Shown: piece after piece, positions 10,303-22,123 of the stretch
How the letters are laid out: each line of letters opens with the position of its first letter
Numbering within the stretch: the stretch's first letter is position 1
NCBI GenBank assembly: GCA_008931825.1
Contig: QXVZ01001431.1
Coordinates: 1 to 23,964, forward strand
Direction: 5' to 3'
Source: Phallusia fumigata
Lineage: Eukaryota > Chordata > Ascidiacea > Phlebobranchia > Ascidiidae
Length of the DNA: 23,964 bases
Notes under the pieces: generated by a model
What the model saw: the letters and a program-made list of their open reading frames with translations, nothing else
Told to the model about the DNA's origin: nothing
Databases searched by the model: none
Translations under genes and position numbers: made by a program

Positions 10303-10514
10303 CAGTGGTTCCCAGCAACCTTACTGATTTTGTGGCACCCCTTTTTGAGACTTGTTAATCGCGGCACTCATAGCGGCTGTTCATAAGGTATAGTCAGTCT
10401 ATTTTGCAAGGATTATGCACCGTCATACCTGGTACTACTTTTTTGAAAAACAATTCTAGTAAATTCGACACGGCACCCTTAAGCCTTGCAAACGAAACCG
10501 GTTGGGATACACTG
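10303..10514. mobile_element. Short hAT-type non-autonomous element
   Basis: The left end reads CAGTGGTTCCCAGCAACC and the right end, reversed, reads CAGTGTATCCCAACC. CAGTG(G/T) ends followed by a TTTTGTGGCACCCC-type subterminal sequence are typical of hAT elements. It is 212 bases long with no coding capacity. A clear 8-base target duplication is not visible. Confidence 0.7.
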
Positions 10515-12579
10515 CTCTATCGCATCAACAGGAAATGGTCGAAGCTGTAAACACGTTACTGCCCGCATACGGTGGTATTAAATCACTATTTGTCACACGA
10601 ATTGATTTTCCCTCCTGTCACTCTACAAGGGGTCACAGGCAAAGGCCCTTCTCCCTTGAATAAACAACACGTGAGGCTTGTTTTTACGTTTTAACAGGCT
10701 ACGGGAGATGTTTGCGAGAGTGCAAATAAGGTTTGGACTCCATGGTATGCAAGATATTAACTCTTATTGCTTGTGCCCTTTGTACTTCTATGACTCGTGC
10801 CTGAAGTTATTTCGTTTAGAGTTTGCTGGAGGGAATGCAAGGTCAATAAACTAAAGCTTTGGGCCTCACAATCCCTAGGAACCCCAAAACTCAAGATTGA
10901 AATATATTTACTTGATGTATTGTCCAATTTGGCATGGACGCAAAGTTTAAAATGTAAATGTGGTACCTTCAAGACCAGTTAAATTGATGCGCAATTCGTA
11001 CAAAATTGCAACTACATTGACCGTTTGTCACTCTCTTAAAGCACTCAGGAGTTGTTTTTATCACGTTTTAAAGCTGCAGTCAGTTGTGTTTTAGAAACAA
11101 ACACCCGATGTCCAATTTTGGTAATTTTAATGTGCTGTTCGTTTTTCTTTTTTTTCCCTTAAGAAGCAGGGTTAGAATTCTGTTTTTAGACTGATTAAAA
11201 ACAAATGTTTATTCTCGTTTCAGACAAAACAAAATCACCATTAAATCGTTTTTTAACAGTTTTTTTTATTCGAATCTACGAATTAATCTTCGAATTCCAA
11301 GCACACGAACAGACCAGTCGTAACGAGTGTTAAACCCTGAGACCACAAAGAGTTAACCGATGATGGCACAACGTGGGCCATTGACATAACCCATTACAAA
11401 ATTGGCACGCGTAATATTTGTGGTAAATTAACCCAAAGGCGCCAATTTCATGCATAATTTATGGCTCCCTCTTATATGGATATTTGTTGCTGGCAAATTC
11501 ATCACATCCTAACCAGCAAAATGAAAAGGGATTAAAAAATAGAGATAAAACTACAAACTGCAAATGGTTTATAAATCAACATGTGTAAAGGCATTTAAAT
11601 TTTATTCGCTAGCCAAATTTAGCAGTTTAAATTATTAACGCAACAGAGTGCAGTAACCGCTCGTACACAATGCAGCTGAAGTGAAACGCATGTTACGAGA
11701 CGACTTAATGCATGCAATACAGTGTCGTTACATAAAGCATTCACTATGTAATGGCTAACCTTTAAAAGATGTCATCGCTTTGAAACCAGCTTCGTAGTCT
11801 TCATCAGTTCAGCTTTATGCCAGGGGCTGTTGTTGATATTCCGAAGTATAAAATGTGTTAATTCCGCTGATAGCACAGTACATGTAGCGAATCGGTCGCA
11901 GTGACTAAGTTGTCTGAGCGTCCTACCGAGCCACACTGTCAATATTTGCTTTATTGTTTCTGTCAATAAAACAAGGAATGCGTGCAGTTAGCGCTCCTAA
12001 TTGGAATGTCATTTCCCAAATGGGCTTTCGACTCCCGCCTATTTTATGTGGTTTTGCAAGACCTTACAGAAAAATCGAGTGTTTCTGTATTCTGCGTGAG
12101 AGCTTAAAGTACATCACGTATTTACACGTAACCCGACACTTTGATAAATTTGCCATAATGTAAGGGTCACACCGCTGCAGCATGTTATGAATTTATCTAG
12201 GGCGTTTCCTGAAATCTTAGCAGAAAATAGATAACTTCCGTTGGATGTCCTCATATGACTAGAACACTTTGTCAAAGACTGGTAGGCGCAAAATAAATTT
12301 TAAAGTAATTGAGGTATTCTGATAAAAGGTGTAACCCTGTTTGGATAATTGTAATTACTTGAGGACATTTTTGGGTACGACCTACCAAACGCCAATATAC
12401 CGGTCGTATCGCATATTTTGCATTTGTTTACCTACATTTTGTGGCAATGCGTGTATGCCTTCAAACTAGTTAATGATAAACAGTATTTCCCTCTTAAAGC
12501 CTTAAAATCTTTGGCAATCAGTTGACAGGTGTCTAACTACTCTGTAACGTGGTGAAAATATAGTATATCTGTTCCAATA

Positions 12580-12711
12580 AACGTAGAAACACAAAACGCA
12601 GACTTGCAGAACTTGTATGTAGTGAATTCATTGTAAACATTTCGACAATCGCTGTTGTCATCATCAGTGCATAATTGATGATAGTTCACTGTCAGTTTTG
12701 TTTTTAATTAA
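12580..12711. mobile_element. MITE, degraded copy
   Basis: This matches the element at 22399-22549 in reverse orientation: AGAACTTGTATGTAGTGAAT, then TTTCGACAATCGCTGTTGTC, then a right end GTTTTTAATTAA at 12700-12711. The left inverted repeat is eroded, so that border is approximate. Confidence 0.6.
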
Positions 12712-13935
12712 ACGTCTCGTCTAGTACCTCAGTTTGCAAAAACAATCCCCGAAAAACAGCCAACAGTAACACGTTAACACAATGTACTTTCTACTTTGTT
12801 TTTCTTATACACTCGCCGTGTGTGCTCTACCGTACACCTAAACGAGGCCACAATTCTAACGTCGGCGCCATAAAGGTCCCACCACACCCCACGCTGACGT
12901 TGCAACAAGCTTCTTACACACAAACCATGTGTAACGACATAAAACTGTACATAGCAGGCTCACAGTGCTGTAGTTGCGATCTCAACCTTACCAAAGCGGC
13001 GAAGCAACGTTTCCAGCGCAAAAGCGAACCTGTTCTATGTCCAATGACGTCAGATTGTCAACTTTATCGCGGCAAGGCAAACTATCTGACACATTGTAGC
13101 GCTAAGCAAAGCTGACCCAGTGTAAATAAGTAAGCTTGTGTAGTGGTTACAAAGCGCTGTATTTCATGCCAGGGCGAGGCCATCAAATCTATACCAGTTC
13201 TGAAACCCTTTTGTAACTAGGCCTACGACTGACTCCAAGCTTCAGTCTACCTTATAAGTTTCTTATCGATTTTTGCATGAAATCCGCGCACCACAAGACC
13301 AGGCTTAAATAGGTAACTGGAATTTAAACAACCCCTCCCATTAGGCGATTACTTGGCATTGAACGTACTTGGACCGCAAGGTACTTCAGACAAAGTTGTT
13401 CAACGTAGCGCACAAATTGATTGTTTTCAAAATTGTAGACTGCTCTGTGGTGCCTGTTCCTTCTATTACAAAAGTGCCAGTACGTTTTTATAACGATTTG
13501 TACAAGTTTCTCTTAAATAACTAATCTAATGTGTTTCACCTGTAGTCCGTTCTGTCTGTAAAAATACCTTACTGACTGATGTATTTGCCCTTCAGTCGGC
13601 TGTACCATTAAGCCTAAGCAGCTCTGATGGGCCCTCCGCTAAAACCTGATCACATCTTTACCCTGCTCAACCATATAGGCACTGATGGTGTTCTAACGCA
13701 GCCAGTCGACGATCGAACCTTCAATTACGAAACTGACCGTTAAGCGAAACCCGAGTTATTTCTAAACTAGATGTGGTTTCAGTTTCTACCCATTGAGTTT
13801 AGTCCTTGCAAAACGTCGAAACGACCTTCCATTCCAATACCTCGTAATTTTCGAAAACAGTTAATTAAAAACGCCTGACCTTTTCTGTGACCAACCCTAG
13901 ACCTTTGCACGCGAACCTTACAGCGAGAAATGATA

Positions 13936-13971
13936 GTGGGCAAAACTTACCAAACGACAGTTTTTGCCCAC
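13936..13971. repeat. Imperfect hairpin
   Basis: GTGGGCAAAACT and AGTTTTTGCCCAC form a stem of about 12 pairs with a one-base bulge and an 11-base loop. No function is evident. Confidence 0.5.
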
Positions 13972-16900
13972 CAGACTATTTGCACCTTGGTTTTACGACC
14001 TCCACACTATTTGCCTTCGGAGCAACTTGGGCGCTTTTGTTGGCGCGGCAAATAATCAGCGCTTAAGGTAGCTGGGAGTTCGGAAATAAAAGCTACTGTT
14101 TTACAGTCCAGGAATGTGGGAGTCCTTGCTGCCTGAAGGTTTAAATAAAGATGCTTGTTTATGACAAATTTGTGCTTCCAAAAGACACAACAGTGTACTG
14201 GGTCATTTAATTTTAATTTTACGGTACTTTTCACCAGTGTGATTAAAACCCGCTACTTCTTTGAGAATATTAGCTTCATTCGCAGTGCGACTGTCTTTTG
14301 TTACTGATTTTGGTACACAATTTTATTCGGGGTAATGCGGATTAATTTGTAGCTGGATTTGAAAAATTGGACATGACTTGGACAAGGTGAAGTCACGATG
14401 TGATATATCCCTTGTCAAGAATAAAGCCAACCTAACCTATGCGGTTGAAAATGCGTTAAACCGCCAGTGCTAGAAACTGTATGCAGCTACAGTTTTCTAC
14501 TTTTTATTCGCATTGCAACTCAATCCTATACTTCTACCAAGTCCAGTTGATCAACGCTTAGTTTCATCCAATTTGCGTGACAATAAAATCGTGTGCACCA
14601 ACCAACGGCTTTTTAACCCTGTTTTGACCTGGTTCGTTTGAGATGCGGTTTCCGAACGCCCGATTTGCGGTATTGCCTAATGACGTGCAAGATTTTTTGC
14701 CCTTTATTAGTCATGGCATGGTCGCTATTGCAAACAATGGATTCGCTAAAAATTTAACCCGGATGCTTTGTGTGGCGGCTGTTTGGAATTCTTGCTTTGA
14801 AGTTTCTTAGTCAGCATACTTCTACGAGTTCGCAGCAGCAGTAACTTTTCTAAAGGCGTCACAGCTTTCAAGATTTGGACTTCTTACCTATGAATGTTGT
14901 ATTTCTACAATCGATAATTAAAACACAGTTACTCTGCTTTAAACCCAAAACGCGATGTTTAAAACTGTATTATACATGAAAAGTTTGTAATGCAAGAACA
15001 TTGCAGTGTTTGTTGTACACGATCCAGATTATGTAGAAGGCTTTAAACCAACCAGCAATACTTATGTGTGTAACAATAGTTTAATAAACTACAAACTGAT
15101 TGCTATTGTTTTAACATCGGTTATGTGGTCTGCAATTTACACCAAAAACCTTAACTGAATGTCAGGAAAATCCTTGTTGGTTACTTCTTTTACTGCACTC
15201 CTGTTAATGTTCTGTACCGAATCGAACCTGTGTCCAAATCAACACTTCCCCCTATCACATTTACATGACACGGACAGTTGTAAGGCTGTCACCACCTGTT
15301 AGGCAATCTATCATAAACGCCAGTTCATAAAGCCGGCCGGTTTGTCACTTCCTCGAAGGAAAATCCCACAGTCTGCTACATTGAACGGTAACTTTCTGCG
15401 ATGCTGGAGTTTGGAAAAACGAAACCAGGTTCTGGTCTATTTTACTTTTGCTGCTTTCCAATTTGCGATTAGGACGTAAATTTATGTAACCGCCATAGCA
15501 AAAAAACATCCTGAACCCTACTGACATTTTCCTTTTTGATTCTGCTGATCATGCGAAAGGTTGCGGCCAAGCCAGAAGAGTACATATGTAATAACTCAGC
15601 ATTGCAGAACGTCGTAACAGAATTTTTTAAAGGGCAAGGATTTAAACCCTATTTTATTCATACCTAAAATATTCAACTTGATTTCAAAACACGAAATGCT
15701 GGACACGTGCATTAGACCTTGCATATTTTAAGCGTTTTGGTTCTCCATGGACGAAAAGGTTTATTAAGGATTGGAATACTTTAGAATTCGAATCTCTAAG
15801 ATTCAAAATTTTATGATAAAACTTTAAGTGATGTCCTTGCACCAGCGACATTTTAAGAACAGAAAGTGCGAACGACTCGCATTTCATAACATCCTGGGTA
15901 ATAAACTTGCACAAAGACTGTCTTCTGGGCTCATAACTGCACACCTTACGAAACTATGCCATTTGAATATCTCAAAACTAATCTAATTTCTGAAATATCA
16001 ATTTGAATTTTAACACACGGAAGCCCACTGACAATCAGGTGCAGTTTCTGTAACCAGACAGGCAGCGGTTTTCGATGAAATTCCGGCACGAACTTATCGC
16101 TACAGTAACTTCATCGCCCCCACGCTCTGCACCCCTATCTCGACCCCGGTCATTAAAACGACCTGCATTCACTTAGTGACGTCACAAAGTCGATGCGCGC
16201 CACTGGCTCGTGGACAGATAACTAATCCCCTAGCGACACAATGATGAATAGATTTTTAAGTCAAAAGAGGACTGACTGACCTCAGTTCCCTACTTCGATT
16301 ATCTTAGCGGGAAATTAGATTTGTTCTTTGAAATCGATCCTTACTCTTGTTTTAAATGTTTTTTTATTTCTAATGGAATCTTTTCTCCTGTACTTACGCA
16401 AAGTGCAATTTCCCTTTTAAGTGTCTTTAATTTGCGACTGTTTTTTATTGTTTTTAGTATGTTCCATTAGTTTCACCACAACATAATAATGTTCCCACTA
16501 CATAACGAGATGTCCCTACAGAGTTACTATGTACAGTAATATTGGTTTGTAGTAGAAAGACAAATAGCTTGGATAGCATTACTTTACTACAGCACTGTAT
16601 CAAAACATTAACAGGGTAAATCTTTAGGCGAAATTGCAATAGCAGAAGCAGTGCTCTTTGATTTGTAACCTTAGCCTCATACGCACTTAACCACAGATAA
16701 CGCCCGGAACTTTACTAATGCCTAAACCTTGTTTACAAAACCCATTTAGGGTTCTTCGAATCATCTCGCCGGTCAACAACTGGTGACATTAGTTCAGAAC
16801 ATTCCCTGCCTGACCGTTTAAGGCACTCACCACCCTCTGACGTCATCCGTGCTGGATGATTTACTGTATTTGCTCTTTTCGTGGCTATGATCTGTTTGGT

Positions 16901-17997
16901 GGTGTTTGACCAGATTGGTTTCCGAAGTAAAAATTGTGAGTATTTTACCAATTCTTGCTAACTATTTTGGGCCCAAAAATAAAAGGCAATATAATATTTT
17001 TGATTTAGTTCCCTCATAATTATGTTTTATGGTCACACTCAAATTTTCACAAGATGATGCTCTATTTTCCAATTGGTTTAAACCACATGCACTTGCATAG
17101 AAAATTTGTATTATGCATCTGCACTAATTAAAAAGACCAAGCCGTACCCATAATTAGCACGATCAGCCTTTTTATAGCACATAGTTTGTGTGGTCCATTG
17201 AAGATTTATTGACAGGAGGAGTTAATTTTTAGAATAAAATCACTGACCTATATAGTACACATATTGACAACAACTCATGCCATTATCGGTAAACAGTACA
17301 ACGTTTTGAAACGTAAATTTACTGTACTTTTTGGGCGGTATCCTGATTTTAAAGGTTAAGAATATACCTAACGGTTATAGTGGTAATTATGTATTTGTAA
17401 AAGTTTCTACAGTAAATTAGCCTACCCTGTAATAAAAGCTGGCCATAAGTAAAAACTGGGTGGGTGGCATTCGTGGTTGGATATCTGATGTTATGACAGG
17501 GATGGCAGGGGCATTTACGTCTTTCGAACGTTCACGGTTGATAACTTCATCCTCCAAATTAAGATAAACCGGGTTTTTGGTTTTTATAGTGACAGATTGC
17601 TTGTCAGAATGAATGGTTATTTAAGTTAAATTTCTACTGGGAGGCTCATTATGACCAAACAAGGAATTTTACGACCACATTTTACATCACTAAAACAGGC
17701 GAAATTGTTTTGATATTTGTGAGCACACTTTATACACGAAAGTTTTGTAGTGTACGTATCATATTTTACTGGTATTGTCAATGATTTGCTTGAACGCATA
17801 CAACTTTATGTGCGATGTTTCCGTGTGTGTGTCAAAGGCGTCACCTAGCGACGAGTGCAGACTTACGCCAAATCTAATTTGTTTTGGAAAAAAAAATTAA
17901 ATATCGTGAAAGTTTACACATAGATACAGTCAAAACGTGAAAATTGTGTTTTTAAAGTGCATTTAATATTGTACGATTCCTATTTTTATTATTAAAT

Positions 17998-18221
17998 CAG
18001 TGGTTCTTAACCGGGGATATTCCCCACTAAGGGGAGTTTTTTTCAAATAAATTTGCAGAACAAATATTTTGGAGTCTAAAAAGTTTTGAAAATTGTAAGA
18101 GCTTAGTTTCTCTTCTTAATGTATTGATGTAAACACGTTACGAGCTAAATTTCTGATGGGGAATTTTAGGTTTGAATATCGGTTAAGAAGTCCACGGAAT
18201 AAAAAGGATTGAGAACCACTG
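17998..18221. mobile_element. Short hAT-type non-autonomous element
   Basis: The left end is CAGTGGTTCTTAACC and the right end, reversed, is CAGTGGTTCTCAATCC: a terminal inverted repeat of about 15 bases. It is 224 bases long and non-coding. Flanking octamers TATTAAAT and TCTTAGGT agree at 5 of 8 positions and could be a worn 8-base target duplication, the size hAT elements make. Confidence 0.75.
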
Positions 18222-18266
18222 TCTTAGGTTTTGTCAACAACCAATCGACCTTTTGAACCCCTTCTC

Positions 18267-19188
18267 ATGACGTTGCTATGGCAACCGCTCACCCTCGAGT
18301 CGAGTGCTCCACGGTGGGCGATTAAACACAGTGACGGTGAGTTGATCACTTGAAACGGTTTTTCATCGAAAGTGTCCACTTCACTTTTGTTTTCTCGTTG
18401 TCACGCGGAACTTTCACTCGTCATTTGCTGGCAGTTGAGGCCGCCTACGAACAATTGTGTTTCCCTGTGTGGAAAATACAGTAAATTAAACTAGTTACGT
18501 GTGTTGTGACTTTCTACTTGTTAGAAGAAATAAATTTTCGGCATTGGAAAAAAGCAAAAGATTAAGTGTACGCGAAATGTGTGTAGAATATTTTTTGTTT
18601 GTGTGTTGGATACCAAATGTTAGTAGCTTAGTTGGAAGTGTAGCGGCTATATAACCAATAAACAACGGTTCTCCTTTAAACAACTCAGTAAATCATTAAG
18701 TGTAAAACCCCAGGAAAAATAATTCCTAGCATTATGTAGTCTTGTTTGGTGTGCAAAAGCCTTTGATTAAAAGTTACTTTCCTTTACGTTGTGTCATGGC
18801 CACCTGTATCGAACATTGTAGTGTTCACATCGGTTTAATATCTACATGTGTTGACTCTAAATAGGCTAACAATCTTAGAATGTGCGCTTAAGATAGTCTT
18901 TTTCAGTTTGCATTTGACGTTTCCAGTGTAAATAGCATCGCTTTTTTATTTTTATGTTTGTTGGCACACTTAACTATCCATGTCTAAATTGCCTTGTATG
19001 TTGTTTATTGCACAGATATTGGAGACGATCAAAATCATTGGAATATAAAACATGAATGGGTAAGTTATGTTTTAAAGTATGATATGTTTATTTTTTTGTC
19101 AAAACAGCTTTTCCAAGCCTTGTCTCTTGATAGATTGCGTAAACCACTTTTGTTAGCTGCTACATGTGCTGAACAGTTAACTGCATAA
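18267..19188 (+). CDS. Candidate small three-exon gene (64 residues)
   Basis: Exon 1 (18267-18336) starts at an ATG overlapping the X-box and ends GACG|GTGAGT in phase 1. Exon 2 (19016-19059) follows TTGTTTATTGCACAG, encodes DIGDDQNHWNIKHEW together with the split codon, and ends TGG|GTAAGT in phase 0. Exon 3 (19108-19188) follows TTTTTTTGTCAAAACAG and encodes 26 residues containing LSLDRLRKPLLLAATCAEQL, then TAA. Exons 2 and 3 have good splice sites, matching phase and coding-like composition. Exon 1 is weaker, since an X-box normally lies upstream of the start; it may be non-coding. The 48-base intron between exons 2 and 3 is a multiple of three and open. I do not recognise the protein. Confidence 0.35.
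18272..18285. promoter_or_regulatory. Perfect RFX X-box
   Basis: GTTGCTATGGCAAC matches the RFX-factor X-box consensus RYYNYYATRRNRAC at every position. In animals X-boxes mark promoters of ciliary genes, usually within about 150 bases of the start. It suggests a promoter here for the plus-strand gene that follows. Confidence 0.65.
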
Positions 19189-19433
19189 AACGTTTCTTAC
19201 TCGAATGCCAAAACCATGTCAATGTGCATACATACGTCAGCTGCAAGTTGGGCGCAAAAACATTGGCAGCAAGGACAAATATAAAGCGTTAAAACCCGAC
19301 TTATATTCCCAAATACGACAAGAAAAAGCATTAAAAAATATTCGGTGTTAAAGATTTAGACATGAAATTGCATCATTGTGTTCTGATGAAGTTAAGTCTG
19401 CGCATATGTTGTCTTAATGACGTGACATTAAAC

Positions 19434-19901
19434 CAGGGGTCGGCAACGCTTGGCACATGTGCCACGGTTGGCACGCAATGTAATTATTTTTAGCACCATT
19501 TACGAGTTTTTATTCCAAGATAAACCATGTTTCGTGAAATCTCTGTTTTTATAGTTAAGTGCAACTAGCGACGAAGATCGGATTTAAACCTGCTTTTTAC
19601 ATAGAATTGAGTTGAGTTTATTTCGCTTGGTGAAAGAAATCGTAGCGACACAATCGCACTAAATCAATCACCAAGCCGGAAATAGCTGCGCAAAACGTAA
19701 GACGTTATGGAGCGCGAAAAAGTGAAGGGCACAATTGGTGGATCAAGGTTGTACGCGCTGCAGCTACACCGTAACATTGTTACGATTAGAGTGCTATACA
19801 CAGAAACATGATGTAGTGGTGTCATCAACTTGACACGCGAAGTTATCAACATTTTGGCATATTTTGTAAACTGGCACGCTTCGTTACAGTTGCCGACCCC
19901 A
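19434..19901. mobile_element. hAT-type element with nested SINE
   Basis: The left end CAGGGGTCGGCAACG is followed by CTTGGCACATGTGCCAC. The right end has TGGCACG...GTTGCCGACCCC, the reverse of the left terminus. Flanks CATTAAAC and CACTAAAC (the latter overlapping the eroded right tip) agree at 7 of 8 positions, consistent with an 8-base target duplication. A SINE copy lies inside it. Confidence 0.7.
19604..19773 (-). repeat. SINE-like element, copy 3 (nested in hAT element)
   Basis: It runs from GAATTGAGTTGAGTTTATTT (the reversed tail) to GCGCTGCAGCTACACCGTA. This is the best preserved of the three copies, and it interrupts the hAT-type element. Confidence 0.7.
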
Positions 19902-20029
19902 CTAAACCAACTCTGACTCTCAAGGACAACCATTTCACATTGGCCAAGCTCTTTAAACTCGAAAGCAAATACCGACTACCCGCCCCATTTCAAAATCCCA
20001 CGCCCCTCGCTTTTCAAATGACGCGAGGA

Positions 20030-20174
20030 AAAGCGACGAGGCACAAAAACGAACGCTGCGCGGCGCACGTGTATTGTGACGTAACAAAGCCTCGCGATTG
20101 TTACTTTTTCCCGCCTTGCCGGGCTTATGTTACCTTGTCAACCATACACAACAAGGCTACGATTCAGTAGCTTC
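20030..20174 (+). promoter_or_regulatory. Promoter-like block
   Basis: This CpG-containing stretch has a CACGTG E-box (about 20067), TGACGTAA, and GTTACCTTGTCAAC at 20129-20142, which fits the X-box consensus at 12 of 14 positions. A donor-like TTC|GTAAGAT follows at 20174/20175. It could be the promoter and untranslated first exon of the gene coding at 21915. This is inference; an open frame at 19940-20170 overlaps but shows no domain. Confidence 0.3.
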
Positions 20175-21823
20175 GTAAGATCGGGATCAGAGAGCAGGTT
20201 TTCTGCTATAGTGTTAGCTACTGAGATGGATAAAATACCTGAAAAGTTGGTGGTGCCTTAGTTATGTAATGCAGTAGTGTTTTTTAGTTATTTTGTAGAT
20301 GTTGGCGCGTTGTCTGCGTGTGGAGGTGTTTTGTAGTAAAGTATGTAAGGTATAGTATTGACATCTGTATTTGATAGCGGTTGTGACCACAGCGAAATGA
20401 ACCTTCGAGAAATAAAAGCTTGATTGTTTTGTAACTAAATTTGTCGATTATTTTGCAGAAGACTGCTCATATTACGTCAAATTGCCGCAAAAACTCGCTT
20501 AAACTTTGTTGTCAGGCGAAATTCCCTACCAAGAGCCCCAAAATTCTTGTCAAAGTTTCAATCCGTTGCAAAACAAATCTCATACCCAACTTGTGCAGTA
20601 GATATGGCGAATTACCACGCTGCTGTTATTTGTACTGTACAAAAAATTGACCTGAGTGTTGGATGCTATCTTCTTCCTGTGTCCCCAAATCCGCTTTACA
20701 CGACAACAATAGGCGTTGACATAATCGGATAGCATCTGCCTTATCGCACAAAAATCCTGTGGGTAGGATTGGTAATTTATAACCATAATGTATTGTGATG
20801 GCCATCAGAGATGTTTGCCATATATCTGCCACTGGGCCACGGACCATGAGTTAACGAATTGACATTCAAGTGTTTGCTGTGTTGCCTGTTTGTTTTTGGC
20901 TTGTTTGCCAAAGTATTAACTTTGCATGGTGAAATGTTAGGTTGGCGGCCTAGTGCAATGTAATGTCGTAAAATGGTTTCGTCACGTTTTTTTTCGCGAC
21001 TTGGTTCTCATAAACTTTCACCAACACAAGCTGTTGCTACGACGCTATAAATTCTTTTTTCGTGTTAATGGTTGTTTTGTAGGTGCCAATGACCTGTTTA
21101 TTTGTGTAAATTCGATGACTTTGTCTATAGTTTAAAACTGTTAAAGCTGTATTTCGTCGCCAAAACGTTTTCTTGGCTTTTGCGCGTCGGGGGAATACCT
21201 ATAAAGAGCTTCTTGCAGAAAATGTTTCAAATAGCGCCAAAAAACTTGTGGCAACCACAGTCTAAAAATCATCTATTTCAGATTATATGACGTACAATAT
21301 CGCCATATCGAAATAAATTTTTGGTCTTCAGTCAAATTAAGTGCAATGTGTTTACATTTCAGCAAACCGTTTCTAAAGTCCATGAACCATAGACAAAACA
21401 TAGCGACGCTTTTAGGTCGCACACGACTTACATGTCAGCGCGCTTAGCGTCTGTTAAGTTTACATTTCAAGATAACACGTTTAATAACTCGCTGTGAGGT
21501 CGAAACAGTAGCTTTTGGGGCAGTGCTGATGGATTCATTTTCTGACCCCCTTGTGGGTATTGTATTGGCACAATGCCCGAGAACCGATAACGGTTTACGC
21601 CCATTGCTCATTGTCGCAAAACAATGGCGGCGTTCTTGGTTTTTGCGCTACACGTTTTGTAACAATTGCGGTTTGTTTTTACTCCGGTTTAAATCCCTAA
21701 CCAAACAAGCGCAATACAGAATTCTGACCTCATTCAAGGAGTTGTTACAAAAACCGTTAAGCATAATATCTTTTGTGTCCTGAAATACCACGAACTTAAT
21801 TCAATTTACTTTATTTCTCTTCA
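20175..21823. other. No supported gene
   Basis: Several short open frames occur (for example 20547-20732 and 21523-21783 on plus), none with a recognisable domain or a consistent splice partner. An AATAAA near 20410 is isolated. If the block at 20.1 kb is the promoter of the 21915 gene, this is its first intron. Confidence 0.4.
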
Positions 21824-21825
21824 GT
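21824..21825 (+). other. Splice acceptor before the C2orf50-like start
   Basis: TTTACTTTATTTCTCTTCAG ends at 21825, 89 bases before the ATG at 21915. It may join an untranslated first exon or accept a spliced leader, which tunicates use. Confidence 0.45.
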
Positions 21826-21914
21826 TATTACAACTTTAAGAGTAAAGGGTAATTGAAAGCATAATTTTTCTGCTCTTTTAACATATGCAATTGTGCTGAA
21901 TCATCGCACAACCG

Positions 21915-22123
21915 ATGACTATGCAAAACGAACGTACCACGTCGGCTGGCTACCGACTGCCCATCGGTCAAACTTCGGCTGTCCACCGGATCGCCCCTAG
22001 ACCACCAGTGACCCAAGGAACGGGCAAGAAAGGCGCCAGAGAGGTGGAAAAACTTGACGAAGTTTCCTTCAACAAAATTTGGCGTGAACAGATTCACAGT
22101 GAATGGAAGGGGGTACAAGACTG
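21915..22123 (+). CDS. C2orf50: C2orf50-like protein, N-terminal exon (gene continues off right edge)
   Basis: The exon starts at ATG 21915 and encodes 69 full codons, ending GACTG|GTAAGA in phase 2 so the next exon completes a Trp codon. Residues 7-16, RTTSAGYRLP, match from memory the N-terminus of human C2orf50. Near the end, IWREQIHSEWKGVQDW resembles LWRELLEAERRGQQRW of the same protein (9 of 16 identical), at the same relative place. In between lies a linker rich in Pro, Gly and Lys, as in the human protein. The human protein is about 160 residues, so roughly half is visible. The exon with the expected NWSFLKDYD-type sequence was not found in this window and should lie beyond the edge. 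The function is poorly known; a link to motile cilia is inference. Sequence comparison was not run. Confidence 0.75.

Larger units (their letters stand above)
10515..17997. other. Long stretch without a recognisable gene
   Basis: This 7.5 kb holds only short open frames with no domain, no coherent splice pairs and no coding bias I trust. I note a MITE copy near 12580-12711, a hairpin at 13936-13971, possible old tRNA-like box B matches near 13715 and 15230 (minus strand), and perfect TGACGTCA sites at 13045, 16177 and 16838. It may hold regulatory DNA, or distal receptor 5' exons that I could not see. Confidence 0.5.

Noticed and set aside
11772..11966. Minus-strand open frame of 64 residues
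   Set aside because: No recognisable motif and no supporting splice or poly(A) structure.
12822..13115. 97-residue plus-strand open frame, and a nearby 19-residue ORF with a signal-peptide look (12783-12842)
   Set aside because: The longer frame lacks an ATG start and any domain. The short one stops at once with no good donor to extend it.
20547..20732. Plus-strand open frame of 61 residues
   Set aside because: Composition looks mildly coding, but there is no ATG, no domain and no consistent exon partner.
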